Source: Accumulibacter sp.
Lineage (GTDB): Bacteria > Pseudomonadota > Gammaproteobacteria > Burkholderiales > Rhodocyclaceae
Direction: 5' to 3'
NCBI RefSeq assembly: GCF_036625195.1
Contig: NZ_JAZKUG010000001.1
Span: 2,976,001 to 3,040,000, forward strand
Length of the DNA: 64,000 nt
In this document: positions 1 to 8,155 of the stretch, in pieces
Layout of the letters: each line of letters opens with the position of its first letter
How positions within the stretch are numbered: the first letter of the stretch is position 1
The notes under the pieces: generated by a model
Seen by the model: only the letters and a program-made list of their open reading frames with translations
Told to the model about the DNA's origin: nothing
The model's database searches: none
Position numbers and translations under genes: made by a program

Positions 1-515
1 TCGTCCACTGCCGGGAAGACCATCGCCCAGGGCAGTGAAGGATCGGCTGCGCGGCCCCACAGCTCGCCATTGATGAAGTTGCCGATGCGCCCGGCGGCGA
101 GTCCGAGGGGCACCAGCGGCGCGATGAAGTCGGTGATTTCGAGCCAGTGGCGAGCGCTCTTGCGCGCGTACAGCGCCATCGCCGCCAGCACGCCGAGCAG
201 GCCGCCGTGAAAGGACATGCCACCGCGCCAGATGGCCAGAATCTGCAGCGGCTGCGTCAGGTAGTAGCCCGGCTCGTAGAACAGCACCTGCCCGAGGCGG
301 CCACCGACGATCACTCCGAGGACGCCGTAGAAGAGCAGGTCGTCGAGCTGCCGGACGGTCCAGCCCGCGCGGGCTAACTGCGGCTGATGCAGCAGCCGGT
401 ACTTGCCGAGCCACCAGAACTGGAGAAAGGCGACCAGATACATCAGACCGTACCAGTGCACACGCAGTGGGCCGAGCGAGACGGCGACTGGGTCGAACTG
501 CGGATGGGTCAACAC
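1..515 (-). CDS. lgt: Prolipoprotein diacylglyceryl transferase, 5' part (runs off the window)
   Basis: Inner-membrane enzyme that transfers diacylglycerol from phosphatidylglycerol to the lipobox cysteine of prolipoproteins. The reverse strand reads from a GTG at 515 as M-L-T-H-P-Q-F-D-P, followed by the family pattern LRVHWYGLMY, the transmembrane stretch with GGRLGQVLFYEP, the WRGGMSFHGG motif and GRIGNFINGELWG, all strongly conserved in Lgt. About 171 codons are visible; the C-terminal third lies beyond base 1. GTG is chosen because the family starts with M-L-x-(H/Y)-P at this point. It is divergent from ilvD across about 83 bp. Confidence 0.93.
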   Translation of the reverse strand, partial: MLTHPQFDPVAVSLGPLRVHWYGLMYLVAFLQFWWLGKYRLLHQPQLARAGWTVRQLDDLLFYGVLGVIVGGRLGQVLFYEPGYYLTQPLQILAIWRGGMSFHGGLLGVLAAMALYARKSARHWLEITDFIAPLVPLGLAAGRIGNFINGELWGRAADPSLPWAMVFPAVD

Positions 516-598
516 GGCGCCAACACCCCGAGGGCTTTCGGATAGAATCGGCATTATAGCCCGTCGCCTCGAGGCGGGTTCCCGAATGGAGATCCGCG

Positions 599-2455
599 AT
601 GCCGCACTATCGTTCCCGCACCTCGACGCACGGTCGCAACATGGCTGGCGCGCGCGCCCTCTGGCGTGCCACCGGGATGGCCGATGGCGATTTCGGAAAG
701 CCGATCATCGCGGTCGTCAATTCCTTCACGCAGTTCGTCCCCGGACACGTGCACCTCAAGGACCTCGGGCAGCTGGTGGCGCGCGAGATCGAGGCTGCCG
801 GCGGCGTGGCGAAGGAATTCAACACCATAGCGATCGATGACGGAATCGCCATGGGGCACGACGGCATGCTCTATTCCCTGCCCTCGCGTGACCTCATCGC
901 CGATTCGGTCGAGTATATGGTGAATGCCCACTGTGCCGATGCCATGGTGTGCATCTCGAACTGCGACAAGATCACTCCGGGCATGCTGATGGCGGCGATG
1001 CGCGTGAACATCCCGACGATCTTCGTCTCCGGTGGTCCGATGGAGGCCGGCAAGGTACAGTGGGGTGGCAAGGTGGTGGCGATCGACCTCGTTGACGCGA
1101 TGGTCAAGGGCGGCGACAGCAACTGCTCCGACGCCGAGGTCGACGCCTTCGAGCGTTCGGCGTGCCCGACCTGTGGCTCCTGCTCCGGCATGTTCACCGC
1201 CAACTCGATGAACTGCCTCACCGAAGCGCTCGGCTTTTCTTTGCCCGGCAACGGCAGCCTGCTGGCCACCCACGCCGATCGTCGCGGACTGTTCCTCGAG
1301 GCCGGCCGGCGGATCGTCGATCTCTGCCGCCGGTACTACGAGCGCGATGACGTTGCGGTGTTGCCCCGTTCGATCGGCAGCCTGGCTGCCTTCGAGAACG
1401 CGATGGCGCTTGACGTGTCGATGGGTGGCTCGACCAACACAGTGCTGCACATTCTCGCTGCGGCGCAGGAAGGCGGCGTCGATTTCACGATGGCCGACAT
1501 CGACCGCATCTCGCGCCGGGTGCCGTGTCTGGCGAAGGTCGCGCCGGCGACGCCCGACTACCACATGGAGGACGTGCACCGCGCCGGCGGCATTTTCGCG
1601 ATTCTCGGCGAACTCGACCGGGCAGGGCTGATCCATCGCGACGTGCCGACCGTCCATGCGGCGACGCTGGGCGAAGCGATCGATCGCTGGGACGTCCTGC
1701 GCGCGCAGGAGGCGGTGGTCAGCGAGTTCTATCGCGCCGCACCCGGGGGCATTCCGACGCAGACGGCGTTCTCGCAGAGCCGTCGTTACCCGGACCTCGA
1801 CCTCGACCGTGCCGGTGGCTGCATTCGCAGCCAGCCACATGCCTATTCGCAGGACGGAGGTCTTGCCGTTCTCTACGGCAACATTGCCGTGGATGGCTGC
1901 ATCGTCAAGACCGCCGGCGTCGATGAGGCGATCTGGGTGTTCAGCGGGCGGGCACGGGTCTTCGAAAGCCAGGACGACGCGGTGCAGGCGATCCTTGGTG
2001 ACCAGGTGCGTGCCGGCGAGGTGGTGGTGATTCGCTACGAAGGGCCAAAGGGAGGCCCGGGAATGCAGGAGATGCTCTATCCCACCTCCTACCTCAAGTC
2101 GAAGGGGCTGGGCAAAGCCTGTGCGCTGCTGACCGATGGGCGCTTCTCCGGCGGCACGTCGGGCCTGTCGATCGGCCATGTCTCGCCCGAGGCCGCCGAA
2201 GGCGGGGCGATCGGCCTCGTCGAAGAGGGCGACCTGATCGAGATCGACATTCCCGGCCGTCGCATCCATCTGGCCATCGCTGACGCCGAGCTGGCGAGGC
2301 GACGGGCGGCGATGGATGCCCGCGGCGATTCTGCCTGGCAACCGGCGGCTGCCCGCGCGCGCGTCGTTTCGCGTGCGCTGCAGGCGTACGCGCTGATGGC
2401 CACCTCGGCCGCCACTGGCGCCGTCCGCGATATCGGACAGCTGCGCGGCGCCTGA
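599..2455 (+). CDS. ilvD: Dihydroxy-acid dehydratase
   Basis: Dehydrates 2,3-dihydroxy-isovalerate or -methylvalerate to the 2-oxo acids, the third common step of Ile/Val synthesis, in the cytoplasm. The 618-aa length is normal. The opening MPHYRSRTSTHGRNMAGARA and the cluster cysteines Cys122 (NCDKITPG), Cys192 and Cys195 (CPTCGSCSGMF) match the [4Fe-4S] E. coli-type enzyme. GRFSGGTSGLSIGHVSPEA near the C-terminus is the usual active-site/Mg region. A GGAG lies just upstream of the ATG. It appears to be a single-gene unit, divergent from lgt. Confidence 0.97.
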   Translation: MPHYRSRTSTHGRNMAGARALWRATGMADGDFGKPIIAVVNSFTQFVPGHVHLKDLGQLVAREIEAAGGVAKEFNTIAIDDGIAMGHDGMLYSLPSRDLIADSVEYMVNAHCADAMVCISNCDKITPGMLMAAMRVNIPTIFVSGGPMEAGKVQWGGKVVAIDLVDAMVKGGDSNCSDAEVDAFERSACPTCGSCSGMFTANSMNCLTEALGFSLPGNGSLLATHADRRGLFLEAGRRIVDLCRRYYERDDVAVLPRSIGSLAAFENAMALDVSMGGSTNTVLHILAAAQEGGVDFTMADIDRISRRVPCLAKVAPATPDYHMEDVHRAGGIFAILGELDRAGLIHRDVPTVHAATLGEAIDRWDVLRAQEAVVSEFYRAAPGGIPTQTAFSQSRRYPDLDLDRAGGCIRSQPHAYSQDGGLAVLYGNIAVDGCIVKTAGVDEAIWVFSGRARVFESQDDAVQAILGDQVRAGEVVVIRYEGPKGGPGMQEMLYPTSYLKSKGLGKACALLTDGRFSGGTSGLSIGHVSPEAAEGGAIGLVEEGDLIEIDIPGRRIHLAIADAELARRRAAMDARGDSAWQPAAARARVVSRALQAYALMATSAATGAVRDIGQLRGA

Positions 2456-2579
2456 TGACGGCCGGTCGCGGGTGCTCTGTCGTTGCCTTGGTGAGGTCAA
2501 CGCCCGACAGCGTGCCGCGTTAACCCGGCTGGTCACGGGCGCTCTGTTTGCGGAACGGACTCGGCCGGCTCGCGATGCT

Positions 2580-2607
2580 TTGCAAGCGGGCCAAACTGAA
2601 ATACTAT
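2580..2607 (+). promoter_or_regulatory. Candidate sigma-70 promoter for the cytochrome c gene
   Basis: TTGCAA (2580-2585), a 16-bp spacer, then TACTAT (2602-2607). Each hexamer matches the consensus at four of six positions. It lies about 40 bp before the ATG at 2647, in a local AT-rich patch. Moderate to weak. Confidence 0.35.
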
Positions 2608-2646
2608 CGCGGCGTTTCAATCCCTTTACCTGAACGGAGTGTGAGC

Positions 2647-2952
2647 ATGAAAGCGATCTACGCGTGCCTGCTGGCGGCTGCCGGCGTGATGTCTGCGGGT
2701 GCTGTCCAGGCTGATGAGGCCTTGGCCAAGTCGAAGAACTGCCTGTCTTGTCACGCGGTGGACAAGAAGGTCGTTGGCCCGGCGTACAAGGATGTGGCCA
2801 AGAAGTACACGGCCAAGGATGAAGCCATGCTCGCCGAGAAGGTGATCAAGGGCGGCAAGGGTGTTTGGGGGCCGGTGCCGATGCCGCCGAATCCCTCCGT
2901 CACCCCCGACGAGGCGAACAAGCTCGTCAAGTGGATTCTCAGCCTGAAGTGA
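2647..2952 (+). CDS. Small periplasmic class I cytochrome c (c551/c552 type)
   Basis: Soluble monoheme electron carrier of the periplasm. The 101-aa product has a signal peptide at residues 1-22 (ending AVQA). The heme-binding C32-L-S-C35-H36 follows, and a probable axial Met79 lies in the PVPMPPNPSV loop typical of cytochrome c551/c8 proteins. The terminal helix is EANKLVKWILSLK. The start at 2647 is chosen over in-frame upstream codons because it is preceded by GGAG and directly begins the signal peptide. A strong intrinsic terminator follows within 20 bp, so the gene is monocistronic. The redox partner (oxidase or nitrite reductase) cannot be told from context. Confidence 0.93.
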   Translation: MKAIYACLLAAAGVMSAGAVQADEALAKSKNCLSCHAVDKKVVGPAYKDVAKKYTAKDEAMLAEKVIKGGKGVWGPVPMPPNPSVTPDEANKLVKWILSLK

Positions 2953-2967
2953 AGGCTGAGGCAGCAG

Positions 2968-2993
2968 AAAGACCGGCCAGGTGCCGGTTTTTC
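2968..2993 (+). terminator. Intrinsic terminator after cytochrome c gene
   Basis: The inverted repeat ACCGGC/GCCGGT (2972-2977 and 2983-2988) has a 5-nt loop. A-rich sequence on the left and a run of five T on the right extend it to about 10 pairs. It begins 16 bp after the stop codon. Confidence 0.8.
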
Positions 2994-3047
2994 GTTTCTG
3001 CCGCATCGATGACGAGTGAAATGGCGTTTCCGGGTTCCATATGCTGG

Positions 3048-3076
3048 TTGACAAGTTCCTGATGGGCTTGGACAAT
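3048..3076 (+). promoter_or_regulatory. Sigma-70 promoter for the livJ operon
   Basis: A perfect -35 TTGACA (3048-3053), an exact 17-bp spacer and -10 GACAAT (3071-3076, four of six). The predicted start is about 40 bp upstream of the livJ ATG at 3123. It is the best sigma-70-like promoter I saw in the window. Confidence 0.6.
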
Positions 3077-3122
3077 CGCGCGTTCGCTGGCCCCGTAAGA
3101 AGACAATACTGGAGATGAACCC

Positions 3123-4385
3123 ATGAAACATGCACACATTCCTGGTGTACTGGTGGCGCTGGCCGCCTCGGTGGCGATGATCGGCTGCGGGAAGAAGGAG
3201 GAACCCAAGGCTGCTGCACCAGCGCCGGCACCGGCCGCTGCGCCGGCACCTGCGCCGAAGCCGGAGATGGTGGTCAAGATCGGCCACGTCGCCCCGCTGA
3301 CCGGGCCGATCGCCCACCTTGGCAAGGACAACGAGAACGGCGCCCGCCTTGCCGTCGACGACGCCAACGCCAAGAAGCTGGAGATCGACGGCAAGATCGT
3401 CAAGTTCGAGCTGCTCGGCGAGGACGACCAGGCGGATCCGAAGACCGGTACCGTGGTGGCCCAGAAGCTGGTCGACGCGAAGGTGGCCGGTGTCGTTGGG
3501 CACCTGAACTCGGGTACCACGATTCCCGCTTCGGCGATCTACAACCAGGCGGGTCTGCCACAGATTTCACCCTCGGCGACGAATCCCAAGTACACGCAAC
3601 AGGGCTTCAACACGACCTTCCGTGTCATGGCCAACGACATCCAGCAGGGTTCGGTGGTCGGCACCTACGCTGTCAAGGACATGGGTGCGAAGAAGGTGGC
3701 GATCATCGACGACCGGACCGCCTATGGCCAAGGTCTCGCCGACGAGGTCGAGAAGGCTGCCAAGGCCGCGGGTGCCACCATTGTCGCGCGCGAGTTCACC
3801 ACCGACAAGGCGACCGATTTCAAGGCGATCCTGACCAAGATCAAGGCCAAGAATCCCGACGTGATCTTCCTCGGCGGCATGGACGCAGTCGGTGGTCCGA
3901 TGCTCAAGCAGATCAAGGAACTCGGTATCAAGGCGAAGTTCACCACCGGTGACGGTGGTTGCTCGCCGGAGCTGATCAAGCTCGCGGGTGCCGCCTCGGA
4001 AGGCGTCATCTGCACGCAAGCCGGTCTGCCGGTCGACAAGCTGCCGAACGGCCAGAAGTTCGTCGAGGACTTCACCAAGAAGTACGGCCAGATCCAGATC
4101 TATTCGCCGTACAGCTATGATGCGGTGATGGTGCTGGTCGATGCGATGAAGCGGGCGAATTCGGCTGACCCGGTCAAGTACCTGCCGGAAGTCGGCAAGA
4201 CCGCCTACGACGGAGTCACCGGCAAGATCGAGTTCGACGAGAAGGGTGACATCAAGAACGGCGCGATCACCGTTTTCGTGATCAAGGAAGGCAAGCTGGT
4301 CACGCTGAAGTCCGAGGGTGGTACCGCGGCGGCGGCTCCCGCACCCGCAGCAGCGCCGGCGGCAGCTCCGGAAGCCAAGAAGTAA
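3123..4385 (+). CDS. livJ: Branched-chain amino acid ABC transporter, substrate-binding lipoprotein
   Basis: Periplasmic binding component that would deliver Leu/Ile/Val or related amino acids to LivHM. It has 420 aa. A lipoprotein signal ends with Cys22 in VAMIGC, so the mature protein is a lipid-anchored SBP rather than a free one. An Ala/Pro linker (about 30-47) precedes the type-I fold, which begins VVKIGHVAPLTGPIAHLGKD. The Leu/Ile/Val family signatures DDQADPKTG and HLNSGTTIPAS are present. An unusual Ala/Pro tail closes the protein. The RBS is GGAGA. It is the first gene of livJ-H-M-G-F, separated from livH by 169 bp containing a strong hairpin. The true substrate specificity is not readable from sequence. 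Confidence 0.93.
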   Translation: MKHAHIPGVLVALAASVAMIGCGKKEEPKAAAPAPAPAAAPAPAPKPEMVVKIGHVAPLTGPIAHLGKDNENGARLAVDDANAKKLEIDGKIVKFELLGEDDQADPKTGTVVAQKLVDAKVAGVVGHLNSGTTIPASAIYNQAGLPQISPSATNPKYTQQGFNTTFRVMANDIQQGSVVGTYAVKDMGAKKVAIIDDRTAYGQGLADEVEKAAKAAGATIVAREFTTDKATDFKAILTKIKAKNPDVIFLGGMDAVGGPMLKQIKELGIKAKFTTGDGGCSPELIKLAGAASEGVICTQAGLPVDKLPNGQKFVEDFTKKYGQIQIYSPYSYDAVMVLVDAMKRANSADPVKYLPEVGKTAYDGVTGKIEFDEKGDIKNGAITVFVIKEGKLVTLKSEGGTAAAAPAPAAAPAAAPEAKK

Positions 4386-4390
4386 GGCTT

Positions 4391-4434
4391 GCCGGGCAAA
4401 CCGGCAGAGAGGGAATGGCGCGAGCCATTCCCTC
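4391..4434 (+). terminator. Intercistronic hairpins between livJ and livH
   Basis: A 5-bp hairpin (GCCGG/CCGGC, 4391-4405) is followed by a perfect 11-bp stem, GAGGGAATGGC at 4409-4419 pairing with 4424-4434 across a GCGA loop. Only a short TTT follows, so this is more likely a partial terminator or 3'-end stabiliser favouring excess livJ mRNA than a full stop. Confidence 0.65.
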
Positions 4435-4554
4435 CGTTTGGCCGTGTCCGCCGTTGCTCGGCGCTTCCGGGAAGGATTCCGGGTTGCCGGGCAACAGTTC
4501 CATGAGTCGGATACCCTGGTTCGCCCAAAGCGCTTCGTTGCGGAAAGCCTGACC

Positions 4555-5478
4555 ATGGACACTCTCCTGCAGCAACTCATCAACGGCCTCACGCTCGGCG
4601 CCGTCTATGCGCTCGTCGCGCTCGGCTATACGATGGTCTATGGCATCATCGGCCTGATCAACTTTGCCCACGGTGAAGTCGTAATGATCGGCACGATGGT
4701 CGCGTTCACCGTCATCGTCTCGCTGGCCGGGAGCGGCATGCCGCCGCTGCTGATTCTCACCGTTGGTCTGCTGATCGCAGTCGTCGCGTGCATGGTCCTG
4801 GGTTGGGGCCTCGAACGCGTCGCCTATCGTCCGCTGCGTCATGCACCGCGACTGACGCCGCTGATCACGGCAATCGGCATGTCGATCGTTCTGCAGAACG
4901 TGGCGATGATCATCTGGGGCCGCAACTACATCACTTTCCCGCCGATGATCGACAAGCGGATCTACGAGGTCGGTGGCGCCAGTTTCACCAACGTGCAAGT
5001 GGCGATCGTCGTTCTCGCCGCGCTGGTGATGATCGGACTGACCTACCTCGTGCAGCGCACCCGCATGGGCATGGCGATGCGGGCGACGGCGCAGAACCAG
5101 CATGTGGCGCTGCTGATGGGCGTCGACATCGATCGCGTGATCGCCATGGCTTTCATCATCGGCTCCGCTCTCGGAGCGCTGGCCGGCTGCATGGTCGGTT
5201 CATACTACGAGATCGCTCATTACCAGATGGGTTTCATGCTGGGCCTGAAGGCCTTCACCGCGGCCGTGCTCGGCGGGATCGGCAACATGGCGGGTGCCAT
5301 GGCCGGCGGTCTGCTGCTCGGAATCATCGAGGCGCTGGGCGCTGGCTACATCGGTGACCTCACGGGCAACTTCCTCGGCAGCCACTATCAGGACATCTTC
5401 GCTTTCATGGTGCTCATCGTCGTGCTGATGTTCCGTCCTTCCGGACTGTTCGGCGAGCGCACGGGAGACCGGGCATGA
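4555..5478 (+). CDS. livH: Branched-chain amino acid ABC transporter permease LivH
   Basis: Inner-membrane channel subunit of the Liv system. It has 307 aa with about eight hydrophobic segments. The N-terminal MDTLLQQLINGLTLGAVYAL and the GLINFAHGEVVMIG motif are diagnostic of LivH. The conserved coupling region with GxxLGALAGCMVG and AVLGGIGNMAGAMAGG follows. The ATG at 4555 is chosen because it fits the family start; the open frame extends upstream but without family similarity. Its stop overlaps the livM start by 4 bp (ATGA), indicating translational coupling. Confidence 0.95.
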   Translation: MDTLLQQLINGLTLGAVYALVALGYTMVYGIIGLINFAHGEVVMIGTMVAFTVIVSLAGSGMPPLLILTVGLLIAVVACMVLGWGLERVAYRPLRHAPRLTPLITAIGMSIVLQNVAMIIWGRNYITFPPMIDKRIYEVGGASFTNVQVAIVVLAALVMIGLTYLVQRTRMGMAMRATAQNQHVALLMGVDIDRVIAMAFIIGSALGALAGCMVGSYYEIAHYQMGFMLGLKAFTAAVLGGIGNMAGAMAGGLLLGIIEALGAGYIGDLTGNFLGSHYQDIFAFMVLIVVLMFRPSGLFGERTGDRA

Positions 5479-6551
5479 GCGGCGAGTCGAGACGCGGTCC
5501 GCGCGGGCTGCAGCAGTGGCTGGGGTTGCTGCTGCTCCTCGGAGTCCTGCTGGCGGTGCCCTTTGTCGCCGCTCTCGGAGGCCAGGCCTGGGTCCGCATT
5601 GCCAACTTCGCGATTCTCTATGTCTTCCTCGCGCTCGGCCTCAACATCGTCGTTGGCTACGCCGGTCTTCTGGACCTCGGTTACGTTGCCTTCTACGCGG
5701 TCGGGGCCTATTGCTACGCACTTCTGGCATCGCCACATTTTGGTATCCACCTGCCGTTCTGGGTGATCCTGCCTCTCGGCGCGGCGCTCGCCTGCCTCTT
5801 CGGCGTCCTTCTGGGCGCGCCGACGCTGAAGTTGCGCGGCGACTATCTGGCGATCGTCACGCTCGGTTTCGGCGAGATCATCCGCATCTTCATGAACAAC
5901 CTCAACGCACCGATCAACATCACGAACGGTGCGCAGGGGATCACGCTGATCGACCCGATCCGCATCGGCGAATTCTCTTTTGCCAAGACCAGCAGCCTCT
6001 TCGGCATTTCCCTCTCCGGCCCGCAGAAATATTACTTCCTGCTCGTTGCGCTGGCGGCGCTGGTCATCGTCATCAACATCCGCCTGCAAAATTCGCGCAT
6101 CGGCAGGGCCTGGCAGGCAATTCGCGAGGATGAGGTGGCAGCCAAGGCCTGCGGCATCAACACGCGCAACATCAAGTTGCTGGCTTTCGCCATGGGGGCC
6201 TCTTTCGGCGGCATAGCCGGAGGAGTGTTTGCTGCCATGCAGGGGTTCGTCAGTCCCGAGAGCTTCTCGTTGATGGAGTCGATCACGATCCTGGCGATGG
6301 TGGTTCTTGGCGGCATGGGGCACATTCCGGGCGTGATTCTCGGCGCAGTCCTGCTGACCGGGCTGCCCGAGGCCTTGCGCTACGGCATCGAGCCGCTGCA
6401 GAAAGCGGTCTTCGGGCGCATGATCATCGATCCCGAAAGCCTGCGCATGCTCGTCTTCGGTCTGGCACTGGTGCTCGTGATGCGTTTCCGCCCGGCGGGC
6501 TTGTGGCCCTCGTCGTTGCGCCGCCGCGAACTCAGTGAGGCGACGGACTGA
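5475..6551 (+). CDS. livM: Branched-chain amino acid ABC transporter permease LivM
   Basis: Second membrane subunit of the Liv transporter, pairing with LivH. It has 358 aa and about nine to ten hydrophobic segments. Family motifs visible are NIVVGYAGLLDLGYVAFYAVG, LKLRGDYLAIVTLGFGEIIR and the EAA-like loop AWQAIREDEVAAKACGIN, which contacts the ATPases. The ATG lies inside the livH stop (4-bp overlap), and two bases separate its stop from livG. Confidence 0.95.
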   Translation: MSGESRRGPRGLQQWLGLLLLLGVLLAVPFVAALGGQAWVRIANFAILYVFLALGLNIVVGYAGLLDLGYVAFYAVGAYCYALLASPHFGIHLPFWVILPLGAALACLFGVLLGAPTLKLRGDYLAIVTLGFGEIIRIFMNNLNAPINITNGAQGITLIDPIRIGEFSFAKTSSLFGISLSGPQKYYFLLVALAALVIVINIRLQNSRIGRAWQAIREDEVAAKACGINTRNIKLLAFAMGASFGGIAGGVFAAMQGFVSPESFSLMESITILAMVVLGGMGHIPGVILGAVLLTGLPEALRYGIEPLQKAVFGRMIIDPESLRMLVFGLALVLVMRFRPAGLWPSSLRRRELSEATD

Positions 6552-6553
6552 GC

Positions 6554-7324
6554 ATGGCAGAGCAGCGGCAGATTCTTCTCGCGGCACACGAGGTCGCCAA
6601 ACACTTCGGCGGCGTCAAGGCGCTGCACGACGTTTCCCTGACCATCCACCGCGGCGAGATCTATGGCCTGATCGGACCGAATGGCGCCGGCAAGACAACC
6701 TTTTTCAATTGCCTCACCGGTCTCTACCGGAACGAAAGCGGTCACTTCGTTTTCGACGGCGTGAGGCTCGCGGCCGATGCCCCGCACAAGGCCGCCGCAG
6801 TCGGTATCGCGCGGACGTTCCAGAACATCCGGCTGTTCGGCAACATGACGGCGATCGAGAATGTCATGGTCGGGCGCCACCTGCGCACCCGCGCCGGCGT
6901 CTTCGGCGCCATCAGTCGAAACCCGGCGACGCGTGCCGAAGAGGAGGCGATTGCGCGGCGCGCCGACGAACTGCTGCACTACGTGGGTATCCAGGAGCGG
7001 GCGCATGATTATGCGCGGCACCTGTCGTACGGTGACCAGAGACGGCTTGAGATTGCGCGTGCGCTTGCCACGGAACCCAAGCTGCTGGCGCTCGACGAGC
7101 CGGCGGCCGGGATGAACGGTACCGAAACCGAGGCATTGCGCGTACTCGTGGAGGGAATCCGGCGCGACGGCGTGACGGTTCTGCTCATTGAGCATGATGT
7201 CAAGCTGGTGATGGGACTGTGTGACCGGGTTGCGGTCCTTGATTACGGCGAGAAGATCTGCGAGGACGTGCCGGCAGTGGTGCAGAAGGATCCGCGCGTC
7301 ATCGAGGCCTACCTCGGTGCTTAG
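6554..7324 (+). CDS. livG: Branched-chain amino acid ABC transporter ATPase LivG
   Basis: Cytoplasmic ATPase subunit. It has 256 aa. Walker A is GPNGAGKTT (residues 41-49), the signature loop is LSYGDQRRLEIARAL, Walker B is LLALDEPAAGMN, and an H-loop follows in LIEHDVKLVMG. LSYGDQ in place of LSGGQ and the DEPAAGMN extension are typical of LivG. It starts 2 bp after livM. LivG and LivF act as a heterodimer on LivHM. Confidence 0.96.
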   Translation: MAEQRQILLAAHEVAKHFGGVKALHDVSLTIHRGEIYGLIGPNGAGKTTFFNCLTGLYRNESGHFVFDGVRLAADAPHKAAAVGIARTFQNIRLFGNMTAIENVMVGRHLRTRAGVFGAISRNPATRAEEEAIARRADELLHYVGIQERAHDYARHLSYGDQRRLEIARALATEPKLLALDEPAAGMNGTETEALRVLVEGIRRDGVTVLLIEHDVKLVMGLCDRVAVLDYGEKICEDVPAVVQKDPRVIEAYLGA

Positions 7325-7342
7325 GCGACGCGAAGGAAACGG

Positions 7343-8053
7343 ATGAACATGCTGGAAGTCAACGGCTTGCGTGTCTCCTACGGCGGCATTCAGGCGGTTC
7401 GTGGCATCAGCTTTCACGTCAGCGAGGGCGAGATGGTGGCCCTCATCGGTGCCAACGGTGCCGGCAAGAGCAGCACGTTGCGGGCGCTGGCGCGCCTGCT
7501 CGAGCCTGCCGGCGGCGACGTGCGCTACCGTGGCAAGGAACTCCTGCAGGTGCCACCGCATTGCCTCGTCACCGAGGGCATTGCCCTGGTGCCCGAGGGC
7601 AGGGGGGTGTTCCCGCGCATGACCACCCTCGAAAACCTGTACATGGGCGCCTACGCCCGCAACGACAAGACGGCGGTCGCGCGTGACCTCGAACATGTGC
7701 TCGGCCTCTTCCCGCGCCTCAAGGAGCGGGCGCAACAGGTTGCGGGAACGCTCTCGGGTGGCGAACAGCAGATGCTGGCGATCGGTCGCGCCCTGATGAG
7801 CAAGCCGCGCCTGCTGTTGCTCGACGAGCCGTCGATGGGGCTCGCGCCAATCATGGTGCAGAAGATTTTCGAGGTGATCCGTGCCGTTGCCAGCGAGGGC
7901 ATGACGATCCTGCTCATCGAGCAGAATGCCAAACTGGCGCTGGAGGTGAGTCAGCGCGGCTATGTCATGGAAAGTGGCGAGATCACGGTGACTGACGAAT
8001 CCACCCGTCTGCTGGCCGACCCGAAGGTGCGCGCCGCGTATCTGGGCGAATAG
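7343..8053 (+). CDS. livF: Branched-chain amino acid ABC transporter ATPase LivF
   Basis: Second ATPase of the Liv importer. It has 236 aa. Walker A is GANGAGKSS (36-44), the signature is LSGGEQQMLAIGRAL, Walker B is LLLLDEPSMGLAP and the H-loop region is LLIEQNAKLAL. The VPEGRGVFPRMT segment is a LivF hallmark. A GAAGGAAAC-type RBS lies before the ATG; a second in-frame ATG two codons later is an alternative start. It is the last gene of the operon and converges on the HDOD gene over about 100 bp containing a GCCCC/GGGGC hairpin (8132-8145). Confidence 0.96.
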   Translation: MNMLEVNGLRVSYGGIQAVRGISFHVSEGEMVALIGANGAGKSSTLRALARLLEPAGGDVRYRGKELLQVPPHCLVTEGIALVPEGRGVFPRMTTLENLYMGAYARNDKTAVARDLEHVLGLFPRLKERAQQVAGTLSGGEQQMLAIGRALMSKPRLLLLDEPSMGLAPIMVQKIFEVIRAVASEGMTILLIEQNAKLALEVSQRGYVMESGEITVTDESTRLLADPKVRAAYLGE

Positions 8054-8155
8054 CCCCGACGTTCGTCGTGGCTGGCTGTCGGAAGTGTTCCGGCGATTGG
8101 CCTGGCAGGGTTCATCGGCTGGCGTCCGCTTGCCCCTCGCGGGGCGCCGGCGCCT

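Noticed and set aside
554..2620. 688-codon minus-strand frame
   Set aside because: Antisense shadow of ilvD with no recognisable domain.
8132..8145. GCCCC/GGGGC hairpin between livF and the HDOD gene as an intrinsic terminator
   Set aside because: Short stem without a T-run on either side; kept only as a remark.
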